NCBI GenBank assembly: GCA_963422775.4
Contig: CAUJSJ030000032.1
Coordinates: forward strand, 62,001 to 126,000
Length of the DNA: 64,000 bases
Origin: Pelomonas sp963422775
Lineage (GTDB): Bacteria; Pseudomonadota; Gammaproteobacteria; Burkholderiales; Burkholderiaceae_C
Direction of reading: 5' to 3'
Shown: positions 1 to 7,761 of the stretch, in pieces
Numbering within the stretch: position 1 is the stretch's first letter
Layout of the letters: every line of letters begins with the position of its first letter
Notes under the pieces: generated by a model
What the model saw: only the letters and a program-made list of their open reading frames with translations
Told to the model about the DNA's origin: nothing
Database searches by the model: none
Translations under genes and position numbers: made by a program

Positions 1-1722
1 CCTGCGCCGGGCCGCAGCTGGGCGTTCGCGCTGGTGGGCCTGCTGGCCACGGCCCTGGTGGGCGCGCTGCTGCTGCTGATGTCGGGCCGCACCCAGCATG
101 TCGAGGCGCTGGTGAAGGAGCGCACGGTGGCGCTGGAGCGCGAGATCGCCAACCGCGCCCAAGGTGAACACGCGCTCAGCCAGAGCGAGCAGCGCTTTCG
201 CAGCATCTTCGAGACCGCGCCCATCGGCATCGCCTTCACTGACCTGAACGGCGGCTTCCAGGAGGTCAACGCACATTTCTGCGACATGGTGGGCTATCCG
301 GCCGAGGCGCTGGTGGGCAAGCGCTCCATCGATGTGACGCATGCCGACGACCGCCGCGAGGACATCCGCCTGGGACGCCGGCTGATGCGCGGCGAGATCC
401 CGTTCTACCGGCGCCTGAAGCGCTATGTTCGTCCGGACGGCAGCATTGCCAACGCACGCGTGCTCGTCAGCCTGCTGCGTGGCGCCGATGGCCGGCCGCA
501 CCGGCTGGTGGGCGTCGTCGAGGACATCACCGACCAGCTGCGCATCGAGGAACTGGACCGCGCCCGCGAGGCCGCGGAGGCTGCCAACCAGGCCAAGAGC
601 GAGTTCCTTTCGCGCATGAGCCATGAGCTGCGCACGCCGATGAATGCCATCCTGGGCTTCGCGCAGCTGATGCAGATGGACGCCGTGGAGCCGTTGCCGC
701 CGGGCCAGCGCGGCCGGGCCCACCAGATCGCGCAGGCCGGCTGGCATCTGCTGGAGATGATCAACGACACGCTGGACCTGTCGCGCATCGAGGCCGGATC
801 GCTGCGGCTGGAGCCGGTGGCGCTGGCGCTGTCGCCGCTGCTGGCCCGGGCGCTGGCCCTGGTGCAGGGCCAGGCGACGGAGCGGGGCCTGGCCATCAGC
901 CAGCGCATCGACCCGGGCGCCGCGAGCCTCGTCGGCGACCCGACCCGGGTCACGCAGATCCTGACCAACCTGCTCAGCAACGCCGTCAAGTACAACCGCC
1001 CCGGCGGCAGCGTCAGCATCGAGGCCACCAGCCCGGAGCCGGGCTGGGTCGAGATCGCCGTGCGCGACACCGGCCTGGGCCTGACGCCCGAGCAGCGCGC
1101 CGCCCTCTTCCAGCCCTTCAACCGCCTGGGCCGGGAACGCACCACCCTGCCCGGCACCGGCATCGGCCTGGTCATCAGCCAGCGCCTGGCCGAGATGATG
1201 GGCGGCAGCCTGCGCGCGCAGGCCATCGAGCCTCCCGGGGCCTGCTTCGTGCTGAGGCTGGCCGCAGCCCCGGCCGCCGTCACGGCGCCGCAGGAGCACC
1301 GGCCCGACGAACCCACCGGGCCCCGCGCCGGGCCCCGGCGCCGGCTGCTCTACGTCGAGGACAACCCGCTGAATGCCGAGGTGATGCGCGGCATCCTGGA
1401 ACAGCGCCCGGGCATCGAGCTGGACGTGGCGCCGACGATCGCGGCAGGCCTGCGCGCGCTGCGCGAGCGCCCCCCGGCGCTGCTGCTGCTGGACTGGGAA
1501 CTGCCCGACGGCGACGGCCTGTCGCTGCTGCGCCATCTGCGCGACGTCGCCCATCCGCCGCCCGTCATCGTCGTGTCGGCCAACGCCCAGCCGGAGCAGA
1601 TCGCCGCCGCCCGGCAGGCCGGCGCCCGGCATTACCTGACCAAGCCGCTGGACGTTCGCGAGCTGCTGGGCCTGGTCGATGAATTGTTGGCAGTGGGGCA
1701 CGACGCAGAGCGGGCAGAATGA
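1..1722 (+). CDS. Hybrid sensor histidine kinase/response regulator, 5' end outside window
   Basis: The reading frame is open from base 1, so the N-terminus is cut by the window edge. The visible part starts in a hydrophobic membrane segment (about bases 19-84), followed by a helical linker and a PAS domain (about 190-540). Next come a HisKA domain with phospho-acceptor His in the MSHELRTPMN motif (codon 622), a HATPase domain (N box LLSNAVKYN, G boxes DTGLGL and GTGIGLV) and a C-terminal receiver domain with the acceptor Asp in LLLDWELPD (codon 1492) and Lys in LTKPLD. The membrane segment running into RTQHVEALVKERT resembles CHASE-domain kinases, so a periplasmic CHASE sensor upstream is likely but not visible. 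A CheW-like gene starts 33 bp downstream and may be co-transcribed. The ligand is unknown. Confidence 0.9.
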   Translation, partial: PAPGRSWAFALVGLLATALVGALLLLMSGRTQHVEALVKERTVALEREIANRAQGEHALSQSEQRFRSIFETAPIGIAFTDLNGGFQEVNAHFCDMVGYPAEALVGKRSIDVTHADDRREDIRLGRRLMRGEIPFYRRLKRYVRPDGSIANARVLVSLLRGADGRPHRLVGVVEDITDQLRIEELDRAREAAEAANQAKSEFLSRMSHELRTPMNAILGFAQLMQMDAVEPLPPGQRGRAHQIAQAGWHLLEMINDTLDLSRIEAGSLRLEPVALALSPLLARALALVQGQATERGLAISQRIDPGAASLVGDPTRVTQILTNLLSNAVKYNRPGGSVSIEATSPEPGWVEIAVRDTGLGLTPEQRAALFQPFNRLGRERTTLPGTGIGLVISQRLAEMMGGSLRAQAIEPPGACFVLRLAAAPAAVTAPQEHRPDEPTGPRAGPRRRLLYVEDNPLNAEVMRGILEQRPGIELDVAPTIAAGLRALRERPPALLLLDWELPDGDGLSLLRHLRDVAHPPPVIVVSANAQPEQIAAARQAGARHYLTKPLDVRELLGLVDELLAVGHDAERAE

Positions 1723-1755
1723 GGGCCCGCCCTCTCCAACAGACAGCAACGTCCG

Positions 1756-2256
1756 ATGAGCTCCACCGACCTCGTTCCCAGCAGCGGTGCCCAGGCTGTG
1801 CAGACCTCGGCGCGAGCAGATGGCCGCCAGTTCCTGACCTTCCGCATCGGCGCGGAAGAATACGGCATGGACATCCTGCGCGTGCAGGAGATCCGCTCCT
1901 ATGAGGCCCCCACCCGCGTCGCCAACGCGCCGGCCTTCGTCAAGGGCGTCGTCAACCTGCGCGGCGTCATCGTGCCCATCGTGGACCTGCGCATCCGCCT
2001 CGGCCACGCCGGCGAGTACAACGCCTTCACCGTCGTCATCGTGCTGAATGTGGCCGGCCGCGTGGTCGGCATCGTCGTCGACTCGGTCTCGGACGTGCTG
2101 GAACTGGCGGCCAACGAGATCAAGCCCCGCCCCGAGGTGCCGGCCGCGCTGGACGCACGTTTCATCACCGGCCTGGGCAAGCTCGGCGAGCGCATGCTGA
2201 TCCTGCTGGACATCGAGGCGATGATCAAAAGCCCGGATTTCGGCCTCGTCGACTGA
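1756..2256 (+). CDS. cheW: CheW-like chemotaxis coupling protein
   Basis: This 166-residue protein is a single CheW domain after a polar N-terminal tail of about 25 residues. The signature stretches are visible: FRIGAEEYGMDILRVQEI, then FVKGVVNLRGVIVPIVDLR, and VVDSVSDVLEL. CheW links chemoreceptors to the CheA kinase at the inner membrane. No cheA or receptor gene is adjacent; instead it sits 33 bp after the hybrid kinase, so its partner receptor array must be encoded elsewhere or be the pilus system in this window. A weak GC hairpin follows the stop. The ATG at 1756 is chosen because it precedes the conserved domain by a normal distance; there is no strong Shine-Dalgarno sequence. Confidence 0.88.
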   Translation: MSSTDLVPSSGAQAVQTSARADGRQFLTFRIGAEEYGMDILRVQEIRSYEAPTRVANAPAFVKGVVNLRGVIVPIVDLRIRLGHAGEYNAFTVVIVLNVAGRVVGIVVDSVSDVLELAANEIKPRPEVPAALDARFITGLGKLGERMLILLDIEAMIKSPDFGLVD

Positions 2257-2259
2257 AGC

Positions 2260-2279
2260 CCGCATCAGCTGGGATGCGG
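2260..2279 (+). terminator. Weak GC-rich hairpin after the CheW gene
   Basis: Arms CCGCATC (2260-2266) and GATGCGG (2273-2279) can pair around a 6-nt loop just after the stop codon. There is no T-run, so it could be a weak or Rho-assisted terminator, or a chance hairpin. Confidence 0.25.
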
Positions 2280-2358
2280 CCGAAAATGGCCGGAAGTTAG
2301 CGCACGCCCACTGTTTCACCATTGGAAACATTGCATTCCAGGCGATGCATCATCAGAC

Positions 2359-2385
2359 TTAGCACTCATCAAAGCAGAGTGCTAA
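2359..2385 (+). promoter_or_regulatory. CIRCE operator (HrcA-binding site) upstream of rpoH
   Basis: The sequence reads TTAGCACTC, nine bases, GAGTGCTAA: an exact match to the CIRCE consensus with the canonical 9-nt spacer. CIRCE is bound by the repressor HrcA, which is released on heat shock. Here it lies 52 bp upstream of the rpoH start and overlaps the best promoter, so HrcA is expected to repress transcription of the heat-shock sigma factor. CIRCE sites upstream of rpoH have been described for betaproteobacteria; hrcA itself is not in this window. Confidence 0.93.
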
Positions 2386-2388
2386 TAT
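2359..2388 (+). promoter_or_regulatory. Likely sigma-70 promoter of rpoH
   Basis: TTAGCA (2359-2364) as a -35 element and TAATAT (2383-2388) as a -10 element are 18 bp apart, giving a start near 2395 and a 5' UTR of about 43 nt. The elements lie inside and at the edge of the CIRCE palindrome, the arrangement expected for steric repression by HrcA. The -35 match is only partial. Confidence 0.55.
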
Positions 2389-2437
2389 CCTGTTCACCGC
2401 GGCAGTTCACGCCGCGGTTTAGCAAGGATTCAAGACG

Positions 2438-3355
2438 ATGTCTGCTTCTTCCGCCATTGCCGTTCGCAGTCCCTGGGCCGTGGTGCCCTCACTGGGCAAT
2501 CTGGACGCCTACATCTCCGCCGTCAACCGCCTGCCGCTGCTGACCGCAGAGGAGGAACGCTCCGCCGCTCGCAGCCTGCGCGACAAGGGCGATGTGGAAG
2601 CCGCCGGCCGCATGGTGCTGTCGCATCTGCGCTTGGTGGTGTCCATCTCGCGCCAGTACGTCGGCTATGGCCTGCCCCAGGGCGACCTGATCCAGGAAGG
2701 CAACGTCGGCCTGATGAAGGCCGTCAAGCGCTTCGACCCCGACCAGGGCGTGCGGCTGGTGAGCTACGCCATGCACTGGATCAAGGCCGAGATGCATGAG
2801 TACATCCTGAAGAACTGGCGCATGGTCAAGGTGGCCACCACCAAGGCCCAGCGCAAGCTGTTCTTCAACCTGCGCTCGATGAAGCACTCGATGAAGGCGG
2901 ATCAGGCGGAAGGCCAGACCCACCGCAACACGCTGAGCGAGGCCGAGATTGCGCACGTTGCGAGCACGCTGAATGTCAAGCGCGAGGAAGTGCTGGAAAT
3001 GCAGACGCGCATGTCCGGCGGCGACGTGGCGTTGGAGCCGTTGACCGACGACGAGGGCGAGAGCTTCGCGCCCATCGCCTACTTGGCCGACGACAGCAGC
3101 GAGCCGACGCGCGTCATCGAGGCGCGCTCGCGTGACGAACTGGCCGGCGACGGCATCCACCGCGCGCTGGACGTGCTGGACCCGCGCAGCCGCCGCATCG
3201 TCGAGGAGCGCTGGCTGAAGGTGAACGACGACAGCTCGGGCGGCATGACGCTGCACGAACTGGCGGCCGAGTACGGCGTGTCCGCCGAGCGCATCCGCCA
3301 GATCGAGGTCGCGGCGATGAAGAAGATGAAGAAGGCGCTGACCGAAGCGGCCTGA
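2438..3355 (+). CDS. rpoH: RNA polymerase heat-shock sigma factor RpoH (sigma-32)
   Basis: RpoH directs RNA polymerase to chaperone and protease promoters on heat stress. The 305-residue product is slightly longer than the E. coli protein. Visible are region 1.2 (LGNLDAYISAVNRLPLLT), region 2 with GDLIQEGNVGLMKAVKRFDP and the WIKAEMHEYILKNWRMVK stretch, the diagnostic RpoH box QRKLFFNLR, and a C-terminal region 4 helix-turn-helix (LAAEYGVSAERIRQIE). An AAGGA Shine-Dalgarno at 2424-2428 supports the ATG. Expression is probably controlled by HrcA at the upstream CIRCE site, and the gene ends in an intrinsic terminator, so it looks monocistronic. Confidence 0.97.
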   Translation: MSASSAIAVRSPWAVVPSLGNLDAYISAVNRLPLLTAEEERSAARSLRDKGDVEAAGRMVLSHLRLVVSISRQYVGYGLPQGDLIQEGNVGLMKAVKRFDPDQGVRLVSYAMHWIKAEMHEYILKNWRMVKVATTKAQRKLFFNLRSMKHSMKADQAEGQTHRNTLSEAEIAHVASTLNVKREEVLEMQTRMSGGDVALEPLTDDEGESFAPIAYLADDSSEPTRVIEARSRDELAGDGIHRALDVLDPRSRRIVEERWLKVNDDSSGGMTLHELAAEYGVSAERIRQIEVAAMKKMKKALTEAA

Positions 3356-3375
3356 CTCTCGCGTCTTCCCAGGAC

Positions 3376-3398
3376 AAAGGCCCCTTTCAGGGGCTTTT
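3376..3398 (+). terminator. Rho-independent terminator of rpoH
   Basis: GCCCCT (3380-3385) pairs with AGGGGC (3389-3394) around a TTC loop; flanking A and T bases extend the stem, and a TTTT run follows. It lies about 20 bp after the rpoH stop, between rpoH and the convergent sigma-factor gene. Confidence 0.8.
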
Positions 3399-3430
3399 GT
3401 CATTTCTTGCGCGGACGATCACCCTGCCTC

Positions 3431-4015
3431 TCAGCGCTGCATCAAGACGCTGAGCAGCAACCGGGCCTTGTCCCAGTCGCGCCGCACCGTGCGTTCGGCC
3501 AGTTCCAGGGCCTCGCCGATTTCCGCCTCGCTGTAGCCACCGAAGTAGCGCATCTCCACCACCTTGGCGAGCCGAGGTTCGGCTTGCGCCAAGGCCTCCA
3601 GGGCCTCGTGAACGCGAAGCAGATCCTCTTCAGCCGCAGGCAGGCCCTCGGCGCGGGCGGTGTCCAGGGTCAGGATGACGAGGCCGCCGCCTCGGCGCTG
3701 GGCCTGATGCTCGCGCACGGCGTCAATGATGACGGACCGCATCACCTGGGAGGCATAGGCGAAGAAGGCTCGTCGCTCAGCGCCCAGCAGCTGACCACTG
3801 TTGATGAATCGCAGGTAGGCCTCGTGAACCAGGGCCGTGGTGTTGAGCATCGGGCTGCGGCCACCGTCGTACAGGCGAGAGTGGGCAAGCTTTCGCAGCT
3901 CGGGGTAGGCCGCGCTGAAGAGCGCGTCCTGGGCGCCGGGCTGCTGGGCGTTGACCTGGCGGATCAGTTCGCCAAGGTCGGCTCGCGTCACGGACGAAGA
4001 GGATGCGGGTGCCAT
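3431..4015 (-). CDS. ECF sigma factor of the Ser/Thr-kinase-linked family
   Basis: About 194 residues with the two-domain ECF layout: sigma region 2 (about residues 20-90, with PELRKLAHSRL and LVHEAYLRF) and sigma region 4 (about 135-190, with VVEMRYFGGYSEAEIGEAL and RTVRRDWDKARLLL). This matches the ECF family that is usually encoded beside Ser/Thr protein kinases (ECF43-like), in which phosphorylation rather than an anti-sigma factor controls activity. The kinase gene lies directly upstream on the same strand, 127 bp away. The start at 4015 gives MAPASSSS and a normal family length; an in-frame start 24 codons earlier exists but adds residues without recognisable domain. No anti-sigma gene is present. 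Confidence 0.87.
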   Translation of the reverse strand: MAPASSSSVTRADLGELIRQVNAQQPGAQDALFSAAYPELRKLAHSRLYDGGRSPMLNTTALVHEAYLRFINSGQLLGAERRAFFAYASQVMRSVIIDAVREHQAQRRGGGLVILTLDTARAEGLPAAEEDLLRVHEALEALAQAEPRLAKVVEMRYFGGYSEAEIGEALELAERTVRRDWDKARLLLSVLMQR

Positions 4016-4099
4016 GAACGCACATTGGATGCGGCAGATGTGTGCGTCACTCCCCAAGGCTGGCGTGATTTTTCCCGTCGATGGCACTCGGTCGCGAAT

Positions 4100-4140
4100 C
4101 GGGACACGGGGTCAAAGCCCGTTGCTGCCCGTGTGCCCCG
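4100..4140 (-). repeat. Inverted repeat between the kinase and sigma-factor genes
   Basis: CGGGACACGGG (4100-4110) can pair with CCCGTGTGCCCCG (4128-4140), with one bulged base and a 17-nt loop. It starts two bases after the kinase stop. No T-run follows on the minus strand, so it could be an attenuator, an RNA-stability hairpin or an operator for the sigma gene. Confidence 0.4.
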
Positions 4141-4142
4141 CT

Positions 4143-6998
4143 TCAAAGCTTGGCCGATAGCGCGTCCAGAGGGGCTCGGAAGTAGCCGCTGAGCTCAGGG
4201 TTGGCCGCGAGTGCGCTGTCTGCCTGACGCGCCCAGCGGCGGGCGGCCTCGGCATCCCCGGCCCGCCGCGCGCACAGGCCGCTGACTGCGCTCAGGCGGG
4301 CAATGCCGGGGTCCCTGGCGTCGCGGTCCGCCGTGAGGACCTGCCACTGCTGGCGCAGCAACGCCAGACCCCGGCGCGCCTGGCCGCCGGCGCACAGCGC
4401 CTCGCCGCGCAGCCAGTCGCGGCCGATGGGCACACCAGCGAGTTCGCGGTCATAGCGGTGCGGGGCCTGGGACTGCAGCAGGGCCAGGCTGGCGCCAATC
4501 TGGCCGGCGTCGAGCAAGACGCGGGCGCGGGCCTTGGTGAGCACGCTGCGATACCAGCTCGGGTCATGACCTGCCTGGCGCATGGCGTCGTCCGTCGGGG
4601 CGCTGTCCAGGTGCGCGAGGGCCCGTGCCGTCCAGCCGGCCATGCTGGCATTCAGCGCGAGACGCAGATACGTGTTCACGACATACGGATGCAGCCCCCG
4701 GCCGGAACGCTGGCGGTCGGACAAGCTGGCCAACAGTCGCTGCTCTGCCGCTTCGTGCCGCCCGGCAAGCGTGTCGAGACGGGCCAGTGCCTCGTGCAGA
4801 AAAGCCCGGTGCAGTGGCCGTTGCTCGATGGCCAGCAGGGTTTCGCAGGCGCCGCGCAGCAGGCTCGCGCCACCAGGCAGGTCGCCGTGGTCGACGCGTC
4901 GCAGACCCAGGTCGCGTTCGACACGCGCCAGCAGGCGTGGCGGCACGACGTCGCCGTGCGTTCGCAATTGAATCAGTGCATCGTTGATGCCGGCGTCGGC
5001 CTGCTCGAATGAGACGCTGGGCTGCGCGCGCAGCTGCGACCAGTAGTCCGCCTGGTCGAACGCCGCGCGGATCAGGAAACGACCGCCCAGCGCCTGCAGC
5101 GTCTGCTGCGACAGGGCGTGCAGTTGCTGCGCGATGGGCAGCGATCCGCGCTGCGCCGCCCAATGGGCACCAGACGCCCGATAGCCAGCGGCTGCCTGGC
5201 GATCACCGGCGGCGTCGGCGAGTTCGGCCGCGCGGGTGAATGCGGTGACGGCCTCTTCCATGCGCCCGTCGCGATGGAGCGTCTCGGCCTGCACCGCGGT
5301 CCATCGGGCTCGCTGCGGGCCGTCGGGCGGCAGCTCGGCGTCCAAGGCCTGCATCAAGGACTTGAGCTGTTCAAAGTCACCCAGCTCGGCCAGCAGGCCC
5401 GCACGCAGCAATCGGGTGGCCATCTGCGCCGCGTCGGCATGCTGCTGCAGCGTCGCTTGCGCGTCCTTGGCCTGGCCGTCGGCCATCTGCGCTTCAGCGA
5501 GGGCGAGCGCCGCGGCCTGGCGCTCGGCGGATGCAGTGGTTGGCGGCAATGCTTGCCAACGGCGGAACTGCAGGGCCAGGGTCTGGGTGGTGTCGCCCAA
5601 TTCGCGGTAGGCCTCGGCCACCGCGGCATAAAGGTGCAAACGCTGGGTGGGCTGGTCGGCAAAGCGGGTGTCGATGAGATCTGCACTGCGGCCCAACAGC
5701 CCGCTGGCGCCGGCGCGCGCCTGCGCGCCGGGCCTGAACAACTCGCTCACGAAGGCCTGCGCCGCGCGCTCATGCGCCGCCGCCTGCGCTGCGCGCTGCT
5801 TGAAATACAGAGTGGCGCCCCCGCCCGCCAGCACCGTGACCAGCGCCATCGCCACGGCAGCAGTGGCCGTGCGATGGCGCCGCCACTGTTTGCGCAACTG
5901 GTCCAACAGCGTGTCAGGCCTGGCCGAAACCGGCAGGCCGTCGAGATGGCGCTCGATGTCCGTGGCCAGTGCATCCGCCGTGCCGTAGCGACGGACTGGA
6001 TCGAGTTGCAAGGACTTGGCCAGGATGGCGTCCACCGGTCCGCGCAGGGCTCGCGCAGCGGCAGGGTCCTGGGCACGCCGACTGGCCAGTGGCGCTTCGT
6101 CATCCAGCACCGTGGGATGCCGGCCGGGTGCGCTGCTCTGGGTCGGGAGCACGCCCGTGAGCAGCTCGTACAGCAGCACGCCGAGCGAGTACACGTCGGA
6201 TTGAACGGTCACGACGGCGCCGGCGATTTGCTCGGGGGCAGCGTAGTGCGGCGTCATCGCCACGCCCTGCTGCGAGGTGAGCGGCGGGTGACCGTGTGCG
6301 TCTTCGAGCAGCAGCTTGGCGATGCCGAAATCCAGCAAGTGGACCTGACCGTCTGCCGTGACCAGGATGTTGGAGGGCTTGAGGTCGCGATGCACCACCA
6401 GGCGCCCGTGCGCATAGGCCACGGCGCGCGCCACCTGCACGAACAGGCGAAGCCGCTGAACCGTGCTCAAGCCCTGGGCCCGGCACCAGGCGTCGATGGG
6501 CTGGCCGTCGATGTACTGCATCACCAGGAAGGGCCGCCCTTGCGCATCCACGCCGGCGTCGTAGAGCCGCGCGATGTGGGCATGCTCCAGCAGCGCGCCG
6601 ATGTCCCGCTCACGCGCCATGCGCGCGGCAAGGCCGGCATCCCAGGCCAGGCGAGGCAGCTTGACCGCCACCTGTCGCTTGAGCCCGCCATCCGTGCGCT
6701 CGGCCAGCCAGACGCTGCCCATGCCGCCCTGGCCGATCGGGCGCAACAGCCGATACGGTCCCACGAGATCGCCGACACGGGCCACCGAGGGGCTGGGCAG
6801 CGAGGGCGAGTCCGACAACAGGCGTCCGCTGCGGGTGTCGTCGTACTCCTGCAGCATCTGGGACAGCGCAGGCGCAAGGTGTTGCTGGTGAAGAGGCAGG
6901 GCAGCCAGCCAGGCCTCGCGCTGCGGGCCGGCGAGATTGAGCGCGTCGTCGAGCAGGCAGCTCAGGGCACTCAGGTCGGAAACGGTGAGGGACACCAT
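4143..6998 (-). CDS. Membrane Ser/Thr protein kinase with C-terminal TPR-like region
   Basis: A 951-residue PknB-type kinase. The catalytic domain spans about residues 80-350: glycine loop GQGGMGSVW, catalytic Lys113 in VAVKLP, HRDLKPSN (Asp205), DFG (Asp223) and APEQ. One transmembrane helix lies at about 376-398. The remaining roughly 550 residues are Ala/Leu-rich helices with irregular repeats that look like TPR units. The ECF sigma factor directly downstream is the probable substrate; related ECF43 factors are known to be activated by phosphorylation from a neighbouring kinase. The gene is divergent from the PEP-CTERM block, which begins 145 bp away, so that block could be a target, but this is inference. 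Confidence 0.9.
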   Translation of the reverse strand: MVSLTVSDLSALSCLLDDALNLAGPQREAWLAALPLHQQHLAPALSQMLQEYDDTRSGRLLSDSPSLPSPSVARVGDLVGPYRLLRPIGQGGMGSVWLAERTDGGLKRQVAVKLPRLAWDAGLAARMARERDIGALLEHAHIARLYDAGVDAQGRPFLVMQYIDGQPIDAWCRAQGLSTVQRLRLFVQVARAVAYAHGRLVVHRDLKPSNILVTADGQVHLLDFGIAKLLLEDAHGHPPLTSQQGVAMTPHYAAPEQIAGAVVTVQSDVYSLGVLLYELLTGVLPTQSSAPGRHPTVLDDEAPLASRRAQDPAAARALRGPVDAILAKSLQLDPVRRYGTADALATDIERHLDGLPVSARPDTLLDQLRKQWRRHRTATAAVAMALVTVLAGGGATLYFKQRAAQAAAHERAAQAFVSELFRPGAQARAGASGLLGRSADLIDTRFADQPTQRLHLYAAVAEAYRELGDTTQTLALQFRRWQALPPTTASAERQAAALALAEAQMADGQAKDAQATLQQHADAAQMATRLLRAGLLAELGDFEQLKSLMQALDAELPPDGPQRARWTAVQAETLHRDGRMEEAVTAFTRAAELADAAGDRQAAAGYRASGAHWAAQRGSLPIAQQLHALSQQTLQALGGRFLIRAAFDQADYWSQLRAQPSVSFEQADAGINDALIQLRTHGDVVPPRLLARVERDLGLRRVDHGDLPGGASLLRGACETLLAIEQRPLHRAFLHEALARLDTLAGRHEAAEQRLLASLSDRQRSGRGLHPYVVNTYLRLALNASMAGWTARALAHLDSAPTDDAMRQAGHDPSWYRSVLTKARARVLLDAGQIGASLALLQSQAPHRYDRELAGVPIGRDWLRGEALCAGGQARRGLALLRQQWQVLTADRDARDPGIARLSAVSGLCARRAGDAEAARRWARQADSALAANPELSGYFRAPLDALSAKL

Positions 6999-7143
6999 GG
7001 CGGCACTTTAGGCAGGAGTGCGAGGACGCAATCGGCACCCGCTTCATCAACTCAGACGAGATCCGGCAGGCCAAAGCGGACATGGCGCCGATGCGATGGC
7101 CGGTTTGCACGCGCGCTTGCGTCCGGTTGGACAGGAGGTTGCC

Positions 7144-7761
7144 ATGCAGACTGTTCCAGCCGTGACCGGCCACACCCCGACGCTCGATCCGTGCGGCATG
7201 CAGCTGGGTCCTGGGAGCAACTCGGCTGGCGGCCCCAGACGAGCGCCGCGGCCACGACGCTTGTCTGCTGCGCTGTGCGCCCTCGGAATGCCTGCAGCGC
7301 TCTTCGCAGTCCAGGCCCGTTCAGCACCTGCTGCGGCGCACTGGACGATCCTCGACTTGGGCACGCTCGGCGGCGGCTGCAGCTTCGGCAAGTACATCGT
7401 CAAGGGTCACCTGGAGCTGGGCGGCCGGCTGAGGCTGGTGTCCTGGAACGGCTTCGTGGCCCAGGGCGGGCAGCGCTTGGACCTGCTGGATTGGGGCAGC
7501 GTCAGCGGCAGCTTCGACAGCATCGACGCGAGCGGCTTCCAGCTCGCCGCGGGCACGGCGCTCGACTTCTCGCGGCTGTACCTGGACGGGTCCATCGGCA
7601 TGCTGGCGGTACCTGAGCCGGCGGGCTGGGCGCTGTGGCTGGCGGGGCTGCTGCCCCTGCAGGCACGGCGCCGCACCTGTCTCTCCATGTCCGGTCTTGC
7701 CGCTCGCCAGCGTCTTGCCCTTGAAGCCCTCAAGCAACCCACCACCCGGAGATGTCCATGA
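7144..7761 (+). CDS. PEP-CTERM sorting-signal protein, unit 1
   Basis: A 205-residue exported protein. The ATG at 7144 is fixed by an AGGAGG Shine-Dalgarno at 7133-7138. After a basic, proline-rich N-terminus comes a hydrophobic signal-like stretch (LSAALCALGMPAALFAV). The mid-region has the GQRLDLLDWGSVSGSFDSID pattern common near the C-terminus of exosortase substrates, followed by the PEP-CTERM signal VPEPAGWALWLAGLLPL and the basic cluster ARRRT. Such proteins are cleaved and sorted by an exosortase, none of which is encoded here. Unusually, about 29 residues follow the basic cluster, and the TGA overlaps the ATG of unit 2 (ATGA at 7758-7761), suggesting translational coupling. The protein is short for its class. 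Confidence 0.72.
   Translation: MQTVPAVTGHTPTLDPCGMQLGPGSNSAGGPRRAPRPRRLSAALCALGMPAALFAVQARSAPAAAHWTILDLGTLGGGCSFGKYIVKGHLELGGRLRLVSWNGFVAQGGQRLDLLDWGSVSGSFDSIDASGFQLAAGTALDFSRLYLDGSIGMLAVPEPAGWALWLAGLLPLQARRRTCLSMSGLAARQRLALEALKQPTTRRCP

Noticed and set aside
4016..4142. Promoter for the ECF sigma gene in the gap after the kinase
   Set aside because: I found no convincing -10/-35 or typical ECF AAC/CGT pair; only the inverted repeat is reported.
5118..7616. An 832-codon open frame on the plus strand opposite the Ser/Thr kinase, running into the PEP-CTERM unit 1 region
   Set aside because: It mirrors the kinase gene and crosses into unit 1 in a different frame; no domain, no ribosome site.
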